Shown here piece by piece: positions 16,948-27,929 of a stretch of DNA of 64,000 nucleotides (position 1 is the stretch's first letter; each line of letters starts with the position of its first letter). Made by a program: the position numbers and the translations under genes. The notes under the pieces are model-generated. The model was not told the origin of the DNA, did no database searches, and was given only the letters and a program-made list of their open reading frames with translations. This DNA comes from an uncultured Xanthomonas sp. (GTDB lineage Bacteria; Pseudomonadota; Gammaproteobacteria; Xanthomonadales; Xanthomonadaceae): the NCBI GenBank assembly GCA_943912265.1, contig CALTTS010000012.1, positions 1 through 64,000 on the forward strand, given 5' to 3'.

Positions 16948-17727
16948 TCAGCGGCAGCGCGGCACCCGTCCGGCCTGCCGCGCGGCGGCGTAGACGGGCA
17001 TCAATGCCGGCGCGTCGCTGCGCAGCGTGCGGATGCGGTTTTCCGGGTTGGGGTGGGTGGACAGCCACTGCGGCGCGCGGCCGCCGCCGGCGGCCATCAT
17101 GTTCTGCCAGAGATCCACGGCCCTGGACGGGTCGAAACCGGCATCGGCCATCAGGCGCTGGCCGACCACGTCGGCCTCGGCTTCCTGCTGGCGGGTGTTG
17201 CGCAGCAGGTAGACGTTGGCCACCTGGCCGTTCACCTGCCCGAAGCTGCCGCCGAGCAGCAGGTCCAGCACGCCGACCACGCCCTGCGCGCCCATCTGGC
17301 GGGTGATGCGCTCGTCGTGGTGGCGGGAGATGACATGGCCGATCTCGTGGCCGAGCACGGCGGCCAGTTCGTCCTGGTTCCTGGCCACGGTGAAGATGCC
17401 GGTGTTGACGCCGACCTTGCCGCCCGGCAGGGCGAAGGCGTTGGGTTCGGGGTCGACGAACAGCGCGGTTTCCCAGCGCACGGTCCGCCACTGCGGCGGC
17501 AGCCGGGCCACCAGCGCATCGACCACGCAGCGCACGTAGGCGTTCTGCGCGGGGTCGGTATCGATCCTGGCCTTGGCCTTGGCCTCGGCGAAGGCCTGCG
17601 CGCCCATCTGGTCGAGCTGGGCCTGCGACACGCCCCCCACGTACTGGCGCCGGCCGGTCGGCGAGGTCGTGGTGGCGCAACCGGCCAGCAGGCTCGCTGC
17701 GAAAAACAGGAGAATCAGGCGTTTCAT
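16948..17727 (-). CDS. M48-family metalloprotease lipoprotein
   Basis: 259 residues from MKRLILLFFAASLLAGC: a lipoprotein signal with Cys at 17 in the lipobox LAGC. The zinc motif HEIGH lies at 127-131, preceded by FALPGGKVGVNTGIF and followed by QQEAEADVVGQRLMADAGFDP with the third zinc ligand Glu, as in Oma1/LoiP/YcaL-type proteases. It acts in the envelope, probably in quality control of outer-membrane proteins. A longer in-frame start upstream is rejected because it would bury the lipoprotein signal. Confidence 0.88.
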   Translation of the reverse strand: MKRLILLFFAASLLAGCATTTSPTGRRQYVGGVSQAQLDQMGAQAFAEAKAKARIDTDPAQNAYVRCVVDALVARLPPQWRTVRWETALFVDPEPNAFALPGGKVGVNTGIFTVARNQDELAAVLGHEIGHVISRHHDERITRQMGAQGVVGVLDLLLGGSFGQVNGQVANVYLLRNTRQQEAEADVVGQRLMADAGFDPSRAVDLWQNMMAAGGGRAPQWLSTHPNPENRIRTLRSDAPALMPVYAAARQAGRVPRCR

Positions 17728-17813
17728 CTCGATCTCGTCCAGGCACCGTCCGTCACGGCGCACATGCTACCCGCCGATTTTCGCGCATCGCGTGAACTTT
17801 CCGCCATTGCACT

Positions 17814-18602
17814 TCAGGTCAAGGCGAACAAGGCGACGGCGTTGTTGAGCGCATGGGCGATGATCGCGGCCCACACCGATCCCGTCCGTCGGTACACGCC
17901 GGCAAAGATCATGCCCATGGCAGCGTAGACGAACCACAGCGGCAGGCTCTCGCGCCAGCCCTGCGTGCCCGGCAACTCGTGCAGCAGCGCAAAGGCAAGG
18001 CTGGTCAGGACCATGCCGAGCCATGGCCGGCCGGCTTGCCACAGGCGCCCGAACAACACTCTGCGGAACAGCAACTCCTCGTACATCGGTGCCAGCAACA
18101 CCGCGAACACCGCCATCGCCCACGGGAAACCGTCTATGCCGTCTTCCACCATCGCTTCGTTGGTCGGCGTGACGTCCACGCCCAGCCAGTGGCTCAAGCG
18201 CGTGCCGAACTGGCTGGCGACGAGCACCGCCGCCACCGCCAACGCGATCCAGCCCCAGGTGGATGCCTTGCCGAGCGCACGCAGGCTGGCGGCGCGCTCG
18301 GCGGCGGTGGCCGGCCTGCGCCAGAAGTACAGCAGCAACGCCGCGCCCCCCGTGCTGAACAAGGCCACCAGCATCTGCGCCAGCGCGCCGGGCTGGCTGA
18401 TGGCACTGGCCACCGCGTCCGCATCCGGTTCGGCCATCCCGGCCGCGACGAACACGGCCTTGACCACCATCCATGCGGCCATGCCGGCCACGCCGAGGCC
18501 CAGCATCATGGCCGTGGCGATGGCCAGATCGAACAGGAAACTGCGCAAGGCCCCCGATGATGGCGCGCGTGGCGCATCGTCCGGGGGGAGGACGACGGCC
18601 AT
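17814..18602 (-). CDS. CPBP-family intramembrane glutamic protease
   Basis: 262 residues with about eight hydrophobic segments. The Abi/CPBP motifs are MYEELLFRRVLFG (motif 1, the Glu pair and Arg), FALLHEL (motif 2 His) and AAIIAHALNNAVAL (motif 3 His and Asn). Members are Rce1-like membrane proteases; in bacteria the substrate is usually unknown. The start MAVVLPPDD at 18602 is preferred over longer versions that overlap gyrB. It lies 50 bp after gyrB and could be read through from it. Confidence 0.85.
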   Translation of the reverse strand: MAVVLPPDDAPRAPSSGALRSFLFDLAIATAMMLGLGVAGMAAWMVVKAVFVAAGMAEPDADAVASAISQPGALAQMLVALFSTGGAALLLYFWRRPATAAERAASLRALGKASTWGWIALAVAAVLVASQFGTRLSHWLGVDVTPTNEAMVEDGIDGFPWAMAVFAVLLAPMYEELLFRRVLFGRLWQAGRPWLGMVLTSLAFALLHELPGTQGWRESLPLWFVYAAMGMIFAGVYRRTGSVWAAIIAHALNNAVALFALT

Positions 18603-18652
18603 GCGTCGGATCTCCGGAAATCGGCGGTTCGGCGGCGGCGATGCGCCGACGG

Positions 18653-21100
<2,448 letters not shown>

Positions 21101-21226
21101 GCTTTCGCCATCGGCTTGCGGGGCGGGTGAGGCACACCCCGCGGTAAAGGACGGGTCAGTATAGCAGGGGGGCGCAGCGCGCCCTTCTGCCGGAAAACCG
21201 GTCCGATCCAAGCCCGACCGCAGGCT

Positions 21227-22360
21227 TCACGCAGGGCGGACACCGCCGTGTTCCACGTGGAACACATGCAATTGCCCGCCCTGCTCCATGCCCTGCATCG
21301 AAGGCGGCGGCTCGGTGGCCGTCACGAATACCTGGGCCGGATGTGCGCTGAGCCAGGCCAGTACCCGCTGCTGATGAGGCCGGTCGAGTTCGGCCGCCAG
21401 ATCGTCCAGGGCGATCACCGGCCAATCGCCGCAGGACACGGCGTGGTCCTCGGCCTGGGCCATCAGGCAAGCCAGCGCGGTCAGCTTCGCCTGCCCGCGC
21501 GAAAGCGCGTCGCGCCCGGGGATGGCATCGAAACCGACCGTCCAGTCCGCGCGATGCGGCCCGACACTGGTGTGCCCGGCCTGACGGTCGCGATCCCGCG
21601 CCAGCAGCAGGGCATCGGCCAGCGACATCTCGTGGCGACGCCAGCCGGGTGCGAATTCGATCTGGCGCAGCCCCAGCGACGGCGCCAGCACGTCCGCCAA
21701 TGCCACCGCCCGGCCCTGCAGCCGTTCCACGTAGGCCTGGCGCCGGCGGGTCAGCGGCTCGCCCGCTTCGGCCAGTTCGCGGTCCCACACCTCGAGCATC
21801 GCGGCCGAGGCGCCCGACTTGAGCAAGGCATTGCGCTGCCTGAGCGCACGCGAATAGCGGCGGGACAGCGCAAGGAAGTCGTGTTCCACGTGGAACAAGC
21901 CCCAATCGAGAAAGCGCCGCCGCGGCTCGCCGCCCCCGTTCACCAGAGCATGGCTGCCCGGTTCGAAGGTGACCACGGCCAGGGCCGCGCACAATTCGCC
22001 CAGATGGGACACCGGAGCGCCATCGAGCCGGCCGGTCCAGTCCTGCCCCGCATGGCGGATGCCGGCCTTGCGCAGCCGGCCTTCGCCAGCCGTGGCCGGG
22101 CCGGCCTCGATGGATGCAGTGGCGGCATCGCCTTCGCGCCACTGCACGAACACGTCCAGCGCCGTCTGCCCGTCGCGGATCAGGCCATCGCGCACGCGGC
22201 CGCGGAAGCTGCGTCCATAGGCCATCAGGTGCAGTGCTTCGAGCAGGCTGGTCTTGCCTGCGCCATTGTCGCCGGTGATCAGGTTCAGGCCGGGAGCCGG
22301 TTCGATCCCCGCTTCCGCGAAACGGCGGAAATTCCCCAGGTTGAGCCGTTCCACCCGCAT
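21227..22360 (-). CDS. recF: RecF recombination mediator ATPase, carrying two parS-like sites
   Basis: 377 residues. The Walker A motif TGDNGAGKTSLLEALH lies at about 28-43, the SMC-like signature LSRGQAKLTALACLMA is near 280, and Walker B is VIALDDLAAELD. RecF binds gapped DNA and helps RecOR load RecA. Two perfect TGTTCCACGTGGAACA palindromes lie inside the gene and are read as the peptide FHVEH, once in the middle (LFHVEHDF) and once near the C-terminus (VFHVEHGG). The last ~10 residues form a short tail beyond the family core. Confidence 0.95.
   Translation of the reverse strand: MRVERLNLGNFRRFAEAGIEPAPGLNLITGDNGAGKTSLLEALHLMAYGRSFRGRVRDGLIRDGQTALDVFVQWREGDAATASIEAGPATAGEGRLRKAGIRHAGQDWTGRLDGAPVSHLGELCAALAVVTFEPGSHALVNGGGEPRRRFLDWGLFHVEHDFLALSRRYSRALRQRNALLKSGASAAMLEVWDRELAEAGEPLTRRRQAYVERLQGRAVALADVLAPSLGLRQIEFAPGWRRHEMSLADALLLARDRDRQAGHTSVGPHRADWTVGFDAIPGRDALSRGQAKLTALACLMAQAEDHAVSCGDWPVIALDDLAAELDRPHQQRVLAWLSAHPAQVFVTATEPPPSMQGMEQGGQLHVFHVEHGGVRPA
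21249..21264. promoter_or_regulatory. parS-like ParB-binding site 1, inside recF
   Basis: Perfect 16-bp palindrome TGTTCCACGTGGAACA (18 bp if the flanking G and C are counted), close to the known gammaproteobacterial parS consensus for chromosomal ParB. Confidence 0.85.
21882..21897. promoter_or_regulatory. parS-like ParB-binding site 2, inside recF
   Basis: Second exact copy of TGTTCCACGTGGAACA, 633 bp from site 1, in the recF coding sequence. ParB spreading from here would cover the origin region. Confidence 0.85.
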
Positions 22361-22378
22361 TACCGCAGCCTCATGCGA

Positions 22379-22404
22379 CGACGCCCGGAAAAGTCCGGGC
22401 GTCG
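22379..22404 (-). other. Stem-loop in the dnaN-recF gap
   Basis: 11-bp perfect stem (CGACGCCCGGA and its complement) with a 4-nt loop after the dnaN stop codon and before recF. There is no U-tract. It could attenuate transcription into recF. Confidence 0.5.
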
Positions 22405-22408
22405 TTCG

Positions 22409-22424
22409 CGTTCCACGTGGAACA
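22409..22424. promoter_or_regulatory. parS-like ParB-binding site 3, dnaN-recF gap
   Basis: CGTTCCACGTGGAACA: the full 14-bp core palindrome with one mismatch at the outermost base. Directly next to the stem-loop at 22379. Confidence 0.75.
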
Positions 22425-22444
22425 TGGCGTGATGCCGGCAGCGG

Positions 22445-23545
22445 TCACAGGCGCAGCGGCATGACCACGTGGCGCGAGCGCGCATGGCCGGCTTCGCGCA
22501 CCAGTGCGGACGAATTGGCGTCGCGCAGCTGGATCACCACCTGCTCGTCGCGCAGCGCATTGAGCGCATCGAGCAGGTAATTGACGTTGAAGCCGATGGC
22601 CAGATCCGACACCTGGGTCTCGGCCTCGACCTCTTCCTGCGCTTCCTCCTGCTCCGGGTTGTGCGCGTTGATCTTCAGCTGGCCCGGCGAGACTTCGACG
22701 CGGACGCCGCGGTACTTCTCGTTGGACAGGATCGCCGCACGCTGCAGCGAGGCACGCAGCGCCTCGCGGTCGATCTGCACTTCCTTGTCGGCCCCGATCG
22801 GGATCACCGCTTCGTAATCGGGGAAGCGGCCGTCGATCAGCTTCGAGGTGAAAGTGACGTCGTCGCGCTTGACCCGCAGGTGGCTGCGGCCCACTTCCAG
22901 CTCCAGCTCGCGGTCGCCGCCTTCCAGCAGGCGCTGCAACTCGGACACGCCCTTGCGCGGCAGGATGATCTGGCGCTTGCTGCCGATCGGGTTTTCCAGC
23001 TCGGCCTCGCACAGTGCCAGGCGGTGGCCGTCGGTGGCCACGCAGCGCAGGGTCTTGTCGCGCAGGTCGAACAGCAGGCCGTTGAGGTAATAGCGCACGT
23101 CCTGCTGGGCCATCGCGAAGGAGGTGCGTTCGATCAGCTCCTTCAGCACGGCTTCGGGGATCACCACGCGCTCGGTGGCTTCCACTTCGTCGACCGACGG
23201 GAAATCGTTGGACGGCAAGGTGGCCAGGGTGAAGCGGCTGCGCCCGGCCTGCACCGTCACCTTCTCGCCCGACTGGCTGACCGTCACCCGGCTGCCGTCG
23301 GGCAGCGCCCGCACGATCTCGAACAGCTTGCGCGCCGGGATCGTCGTCTCGCCGTCCTCGGCATCCTCGACCGGGGCACGGGACACCATTTCGACTTCCA
23401 GGTCGGTGCCGGTCAGGGACAGCTGGCCGTCCTGCACCTGGACGAGGAAATTGGCCAGCACCGGCAAAGTCTGGCGGCGTTCGATGACGTTGACCACCTG
23501 GGCCAACGGTTTCAGGAGGGCTTCGCGTTGCAGGCTGAAACGCAT
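22445..23545 (-). CDS. dnaN: DNA polymerase III sliding clamp (beta subunit)
   Basis: 366 residues starting MRFSLQREALLKPLAQVVNVIERRQTLPVLANF, the standard beta-clamp N-terminus, and ending LVREAGHARSRHVVMPLRL. Three repeated clamp domains of about 120 residues each are recognisable. The dimeric ring tethers Pol III and many repair proteins to DNA. The length is canonical. It lies between dnaA and recF in the conserved origin order. Confidence 0.97.
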   Translation of the reverse strand: MRFSLQREALLKPLAQVVNVIERRQTLPVLANFLVQVQDGQLSLTGTDLEVEMVSRAPVEDAEDGETTIPARKLFEIVRALPDGSRVTVSQSGEKVTVQAGRSRFTLATLPSNDFPSVDEVEATERVVIPEAVLKELIERTSFAMAQQDVRYYLNGLLFDLRDKTLRCVATDGHRLALCEAELENPIGSKRQIILPRKGVSELQRLLEGGDRELELEVGRSHLRVKRDDVTFTSKLIDGRFPDYEAVIPIGADKEVQIDREALRASLQRAAILSNEKYRGVRVEVSPGQLKINAHNPEQEEAQEEVEAETQVSDLAIGFNVNYLLDALNALRDEQVVIQLRDANSSALVREAGHARSRHVVMPLRL

Positions 23546-23840
23546 GGGGTCCGTGCCTCTATGCTTTGAAGATGTGGAGTAAATCTAAAGCTTGGTGGTG
23601 CTGGGGGCGGTGGATTACCCGGAAATCCGTTTCAAGTATTTGATGTGAAAGGATTTTCATGTGCTTCCGCCCACGGGATTACTGGCCCTGGAGCTGGGGG
23701 GAATCCTGTGGACAGTTTCGTGCCCCGGGCCGACCTGCCGAATTGTCCACAGATTCTCCTCCGAAAGCGCCCGAAATGTCCCGAAACTTGTCCCCAGCGC
23801 CGCCGTCCCTCCTTATACCAAGGGGCCGGGCGGCCGGGTC
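23546..23840. other. dnaA-dnaN intergenic region, candidate oriC
   Basis: 295 bp without a gene. It holds DnaA-box-like nonamers: CTGTCCACA (minus strand, 23707-23715), TTGTCCACA at 23743-23751 (one base from the TTATCCACA consensus) and a weaker TTGTCCCCA at 23788-23796. Next to them is the most A/T-rich stretch nearby, about 23570-23670, which could be the unwinding element. In related bacteria the origin lies in the gaps flanking dnaA. GC skew was not computed. Confidence 0.55.
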
Positions 23841-25181
23841 TCACTCGCTGAGCTTGCGGATCAGCTTGTCCCAGTCCTCGCGCAGCTTGCCGTCGGTTTC
23901 CATCAAGGTGCGGATCTGCCGGCAGGCGTGCAGCACCGTGGTGTGGTCGCGGCCGGCGAAGGCGTCGCCGATTTCCGGCAGGCTGTGTTCGGTCAGTTCC
24001 TTGGACAGCGCCATCGCCACCTGGCGCGGGCGTGCCAGCGAACGAGTGCGGCGCTTGGACAGCAGATCCTTGACCTGCAGGCCGTAGTAGTCGGCCACGG
24101 TCTTCTGGATGTTGGTGATGCTGATGGCCTGCTGCTGGGCACGCAGCAGGTCGCGCAGGGTTTCCTGGGTGAACTCGACGGTGATCGCGCGGCCGGTGAA
24201 ATTGGCCCGCGCCGCCAGGGTGTTGAGTGCACCTTCCAGGTCGCGCACGTTCGAGCGCATCTTCTTGGCGATCAGGAAGGCCACGTCGTCCGGGATCTCG
24301 GCGCCGCGCTCGCGCGCCTTGGACAGCACGATGGCCGCGCGGGTCTCGAAATCCGGCGGGTCGATCGCCACCGACAGGCCCCAGGCCAGCCGCGACTTCA
24401 GACGTGGTTCCAAGCCTTCCACTTCGCGCGGGTAGCGGTCGCAGGTCAGGATGATCTGCTGCTTGCCGTCGAACAGCGCGTTGAAGGTGTGGAAGAACTC
24501 CTCCTGGGTGCGGTCCTTGCCGGCGAAGAACTGGATGTCGTCGATCAGCAGCGCGTCCACCTGCTGGAACTGGCGCTTGAACTGGTCCATCGCCTTGTCC
24601 TGCAGTGCCCGCATCATCGCGCTGAAGAACTGCTCCGAACGCAGGTACAGCACCTTGGCGGCCGGGTTGGCCTGCAGCATCGCGTTGCCGGCGGCGAACA
24701 TCAGGTGGGTCTTGCCCAGGCCGGTGCTGCCGTACAGCAGCAGCGGGTTGTGGGCGCGGTCGCCGGGCTTCTGCGCGGCCTGCCAGGCCGCGGCGCGGCC
24801 GAGCTGGTTGCTGCGGCCCTCGACGAAGTTGTCGAAGGTGTAGTGCGGGTCGAGATGGCCGTTGAAGGCTTCGGCCGGGACCGCCGGACGCCGTGCGGGC
24901 CCGGCCGCGGCTGCCGCCGGTTCGGCGGGCAGCGCCTCGCGCGGCTTGGGCCGCGAGCCGATTTCCAGTTCGACCGTGCCGTCGCCGGCGTAATAGGCGA
25001 GCAGTTCGCGGATCCGCGACAGGAAGCGTTCGCGCACCTGGTCGACGATGAAGGCATTGGGCGCATACAGCACGACGTCGCCGCCGCGTTCCTCCGCCTG
25101 CAGGGGTTTCAACCAGGTGTGGACGTCCTCGGCCGGCAGTTCGGCTTCGAGGCGTTCCAGGCAAAGCGGCCAAGCATCCAT
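23841..25181 (-). CDS. dnaA: Chromosomal replication initiator DnaA
   Basis: 446 residues from MDAWPLCLERLEAELPAEDVHTWLKPLQ (domain I). A Pro/Ala-rich domain II linker is followed by the AAA+ domain: Walker A GSTGLGKTH at about 148-156 and LLIDDIQFFAG as Walker B near 212. Domain IV has the DNA-binding signature AGRDHTTVLHACRQI near 410. The longer in-frame upstream extension is rejected because it is unlike the family. DnaA binds DnaA boxes and opens the origin; clusters of box-like sites lie on both sides of the gene. Confidence 0.97.
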   Translation of the reverse strand: MDAWPLCLERLEAELPAEDVHTWLKPLQAEERGGDVVLYAPNAFIVDQVRERFLSRIRELLAYYAGDGTVELEIGSRPKPREALPAEPAAAAAGPARRPAVPAEAFNGHLDPHYTFDNFVEGRSNQLGRAAAWQAAQKPGDRAHNPLLLYGSTGLGKTHLMFAAGNAMLQANPAAKVLYLRSEQFFSAMMRALQDKAMDQFKRQFQQVDALLIDDIQFFAGKDRTQEEFFHTFNALFDGKQQIILTCDRYPREVEGLEPRLKSRLAWGLSVAIDPPDFETRAAIVLSKARERGAEIPDDVAFLIAKKMRSNVRDLEGALNTLAARANFTGRAITVEFTQETLRDLLRAQQQAISITNIQKTVADYYGLQVKDLLSKRRTRSLARPRQVAMALSKELTEHSLPEIGDAFAGRDHTTVLHACRQIRTLMETDGKLREDWDKLIRKLSE

Positions 25182-25449
25182 CTGTATCGATCGCCAGAAA
25201 AACGCGGATGGGACGGGAAAAACGGCGCGCCCGCGAGTCGCGGCCACGGTCCCGGACAAGTGAGGGAGGCCGGTCAGCCTATCATCGGGGCGGCGCCGGC
25301 GGAACCGGCAGGACACACTTTGTGCACAGGCTGGTCCACAAGCTGTCCACATGGGACACGGCCGCGGTGGCCTTGCGCGGCTTGACGCGCGATCCGGGCG
25401 GTCGGTAGAATTTCGGGTTCTCTCAGTCTCACTTCCGACGAGGCCCCGA
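25182..25449. other. dnaA-rpmH divergent region with three phased DnaA-box-like sites
   Basis: Three nonamers sharing the -CACA end lie at 25320-25328 (TTGTGCACA), 25332-25340 (TGGTCCACA) and 25343-25351 (CTGTCCACA), spaced 12 and 11 bp and so on one helix face. They sit upstream of dnaA and may autoregulate it or be part of a bipartite origin. The rpmH promoter is at 25382-25411. Confidence 0.55.
25382..25411 (+). promoter_or_regulatory. Promoter of rpmH-rnpA-yidC
   Basis: -35 TTGACG at 25382-25387, 18-bp spacer and -10 TAGAAT at 25406-25411, 38 bp before the rpmH start. One of the best sigma-70-like promoters in the window, as expected for a ribosomal protein gene. Confidence 0.75.
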
Positions 25450-25590
25450 ATGGCCACCAAGCGCACTTTCCAACCCAGCAACCTGAAGCGCAAGCGCGAC
25501 CACGGTTTCCGCGCCCGCATGAAGACTGCCGATGGCCGCAAGGTGCTCGCGCGCCGTCGCGCCAAGGGCCGCAAGCGCCTGAGCGCTTGA
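25450..25590 (+). CDS. rpmH: 50S ribosomal protein L34
   Basis: 46 residues, MATKRTFQPSNLKRKRDHGF and then a basic tail ending RKRLSA, the standard bacterial L34. It is a component of the large ribosomal subunit. The ATG at 25450 is chosen because a longer frame upstream would cross the promoter. It heads the rpmH-rnpA-yidC-mnmE group. Confidence 0.98.
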   Translation: MATKRTFQPSNLKRKRDHGFRARMKTADGRKVLARRRAKGRKRLSA

Positions 25591-25637
25591 TTGCGTCCCG
25601 GACGCCGCCGCCGGCGGTGTCCGCCATCGTTGCAGAA

Positions 25638-26099
25638 ATGAACACCGACCCGCGCATGCGATTTCCTCGCACTGCGCGGGTTCGCGTGTCCGCCGAATAT
25701 GCGCGCGCCTTCGAGCGCGGCAAGCGGCATTCCGACCCGCTGTTCGGCCTGCACCACCGGGCCGATCCGGCCCTGCCCGCGCGCCTGGGCATGGCCGTTT
25801 CACGCAAGGTCGACACCCGCGCAGTGGTCCGCAACCGGATCAAGCGCACGCTGCGCGAAACGCTGCGGCCGCTGCTGCCGGCGATGCCGGGCGGCGATTA
25901 CGTGTTCGTCGCCCGTTCGGCCGCCGCCACGGCTTCGGCCGCGCAGTTGCGGGCGGCCATCCTCAGCCTGCTGCGCCGCGCCGGCGCGTTGCCCGCCCCC
26001 GCCCCGGACGGCACAATGCCGCGGCCCGACGCCTCGCGCCCTTCTTCCGACATGCCGGCCGGTTCCGCCGCCGGCCGCCAGAGTTTTCCTGCCCGATGA
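25638..26099 (+). CDS. rnpA: Ribonuclease P protein component
   Basis: 153 residues (ATG 25638, with a further in-frame Met at residue 8 as alternative). The core ARVRVSAEYARAFERGKRHSDP and the RNA-binding RNR signature AVVRNRIKRTLRETLR identify RnpA, which assists the catalytic RNA in tRNA 5' maturation. The C-terminal ~35 residues are a Pro/Ala-rich tail longer than usual, and they overlap the yidC start by 4 bp. The small yidD gene often found between rnpA and yidC is absent. Confidence 0.95.
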   Translation: MNTDPRMRFPRTARVRVSAEYARAFERGKRHSDPLFGLHHRADPALPARLGMAVSRKVDTRAVVRNRIKRTLRETLRPLLPAMPGGDYVFVARSAAATASAAQLRAAILSLLRRAGALPAPAPDGTMPRPDASRPSSDMPAGSAAGRQSFPAR

Positions 26100-27793
26100 A
26101 CCAGACCCGTGTATTCCTGATCGTTGCGTGGCTGATGGTCGCCACCTTGTTGTGGATGGAGTGGGGCAAGGAGAAATCCGCGCCGGCACAGCCCGCGACC
26201 ACCAGCGCGCAGACGGACGCGGCGCCGGCCGGCGACGGCACGGTGCCCGCGCCGGCCACCGCGGCGGCGGACGTGCCCAGCGCGGCCAGGCCGGCGGCGA
26301 CGCCGGCCGCCGCCGCGGCGCCGGTGGCCGCCACGGTCACCGTGTCCACCGACGTGCTCAGGCTGGCGATCAACGGCGGCGGCGTGGTCCAGGCCGACCT
26401 GCTGGCCTATCCGCAGACCAAACAGCCCGGCAGCCCTCCGGTGCGCCTGTTCGACGGTTCCGCCAAGGACTATTACGTTGCGCAGAGCGGCTGGACCAGC
26501 GCGATCAACCCGGCCCCGAATCACCTGACCGGTTTCGTCCCCGAAGGCACGGCCACCACGCTGCAACTGGCGCCGGGCCAGGACAGCCTCGTGGTGCCGT
26601 TCGTCTGGAATGGCCCGGACGGCGTGACCATCCGCCGCAGCTACGTGCTCAAGCGCGGCCAGTACGCGATCGAGGTGCGCGACGAGGTGGTCAATGCGGG
26701 CACCCGGCCGTGGCAGGGCGCCGAGTACCGCCAGCTGGTGCGCAAGCCGCCGGTGATCGGCAGCAGCATGACCAACCCGGAGCACTACAGCTTCAACGGC
26801 GCCACCTGGTACAGCCCGGCCAACGGCTACCAGCGCCGCGCGTTCAAGGAGTTCCTCGAGGATGGCCGGGTCGAGGAGAAGACCGACCACGGCTGGATCG
26901 CGATGATCCAGCACCACTTCTTCAGCGCGTGGATTCCCGAAGACAAGGACCTGCAGACGCTGTCGCTGGACGCACCGGCCAGCGGCGACCTGATCCGCGC
27001 CGTCGGCCCGGCGGTGACCGTGGCGGCCGGCGCCAGGGCCGAGCGCCAGGCGCGGCTGTACGTCGGGCCGAAGCTGGTGGCCGACATCAAGGCCCAGCAG
27101 GTGCCGGGGCTGGAGCGCGTGGTCGACTACAGCCGCTTCTCGCTGCTGGCGCTGATCGGCCAGGGCCTGTTCTGGGTGCTGGCGCACCTGCATGCGCTGA
27201 TCGGCAACTGGGGCTGGGCGATCATCGGCCTGGTGGTGCTGCTGCGCATCGCGCTGTACCCGCTGTCGGCCGCGCAGTACAAGTCGGCCGCCAAGATGCG
27301 CAAGTTCCAGCCGCGCATGCAGCAGCTCAAGGAACGCTACGGCGACGACCGCCAGAAGTTCCAGGTGGCGATGATGGAGCTGTACAAGAAGGAGAAGATC
27401 AACCCCATGGCCGGCTGCCTGCCGGTCATCCCGCAGATGATCATCTTCATGGCGCTGTACTGGGTGCTGGTGGAATCGGTCGAGTTGCGCCAGGCGCCTT
27501 GGCTGGGCTGGATCCAGGACCTGACCGCGCGCGACCCGTACTTCATCCTGCCGGTGCTGAACGTGGCGATCATGTGGTTCACCCAGAAGCTGACCCCGAG
27601 CCCGGCCGGCATGGACCCGATGCAGGCGAAGATGATGCAGTTCATGCCGGTGATGTTCGGCGTGATGACGGCCTTCGTGCCGTCCGGCCTGGCCCTGTAC
27701 TGGGTGGTCAACGGCGCGCTGAGCCTGGCGATCCAGTGGTGGATGATCAAGCAGCACGGCGAGCATGTCTCGCTGACCGGCAAGCCGACCTGA
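26096..27793 (+). CDS. yidC: Membrane protein insertase YidC
   Basis: 565 residues. An N-terminal membrane anchor (MNQTRVFLIVAWLMVATLLWMEWG) is followed by an Ala/Pro-rich linker, the large periplasmic beta-sandwich domain (about 80-335), and the conserved five-helix insertase core with the hydrophilic-groove region NWGWAIIGLVVLLRIALYPL, then MAGCLPVIPQMIIFMALYWVL and FMPVMFGVMTAFVPSGLALYWVVNGALS. It inserts and folds inner-membrane proteins alone or with SecYEG. ATGA overlap with rnpA indicates coupled translation. Confidence 0.97.
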   Translation: MNQTRVFLIVAWLMVATLLWMEWGKEKSAPAQPATTSAQTDAAPAGDGTVPAPATAAADVPSAARPAATPAAAAAPVAATVTVSTDVLRLAINGGGVVQADLLAYPQTKQPGSPPVRLFDGSAKDYYVAQSGWTSAINPAPNHLTGFVPEGTATTLQLAPGQDSLVVPFVWNGPDGVTIRRSYVLKRGQYAIEVRDEVVNAGTRPWQGAEYRQLVRKPPVIGSSMTNPEHYSFNGATWYSPANGYQRRAFKEFLEDGRVEEKTDHGWIAMIQHHFFSAWIPEDKDLQTLSLDAPASGDLIRAVGPAVTVAAGARAERQARLYVGPKLVADIKAQQVPGLERVVDYSRFSLLALIGQGLFWVLAHLHALIGNWGWAIIGLVVLLRIALYPLSAAQYKSAAKMRKFQPRMQQLKERYGDDRQKFQVAMMELYKKEKINPMAGCLPVIPQMIIFMALYWVLVESVELRQAPWLGWIQDLTARDPYFILPVLNVAIMWFTQKLTPSPAGMDPMQAKMMQFMPVMFGVMTAFVPSGLALYWVVNGALSLAIQWWMIKQHGEHVSLTGKPT

Positions 27794-27823
27794 GCCCGGC
27801 CGGACCGCCGCATGCGCCACGTG

Positions 27824-27847
27824 GAAACCCGCCGCAAGGCGGGTTTC
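27824..27847 (+). terminator. Hairpin terminator after yidC
   Basis: Perfect 10-bp stem (GAAACCCGCC and its complement) with a GCAA tetraloop, 30 bp after the yidC stop. The 3' arm ends in TTTC, a weak U-tract. Confidence 0.6.
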
Positions 27848-27929
27848 CCGTTCCGGGGGGACATCGGCCGCCGCGCGGGCACGCGGCGCCGGCATGGACG
27901 CGGCGCCCGCCCGCCCGGACACTGTCGGC

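Noticed and set aside
27811..27830. Further parS site at GCCACGTGGAAAC after yidC
   Set aside because: Only the CCACGTGG centre is shared; the flanking bases do not form the 14-bp core palindrome.
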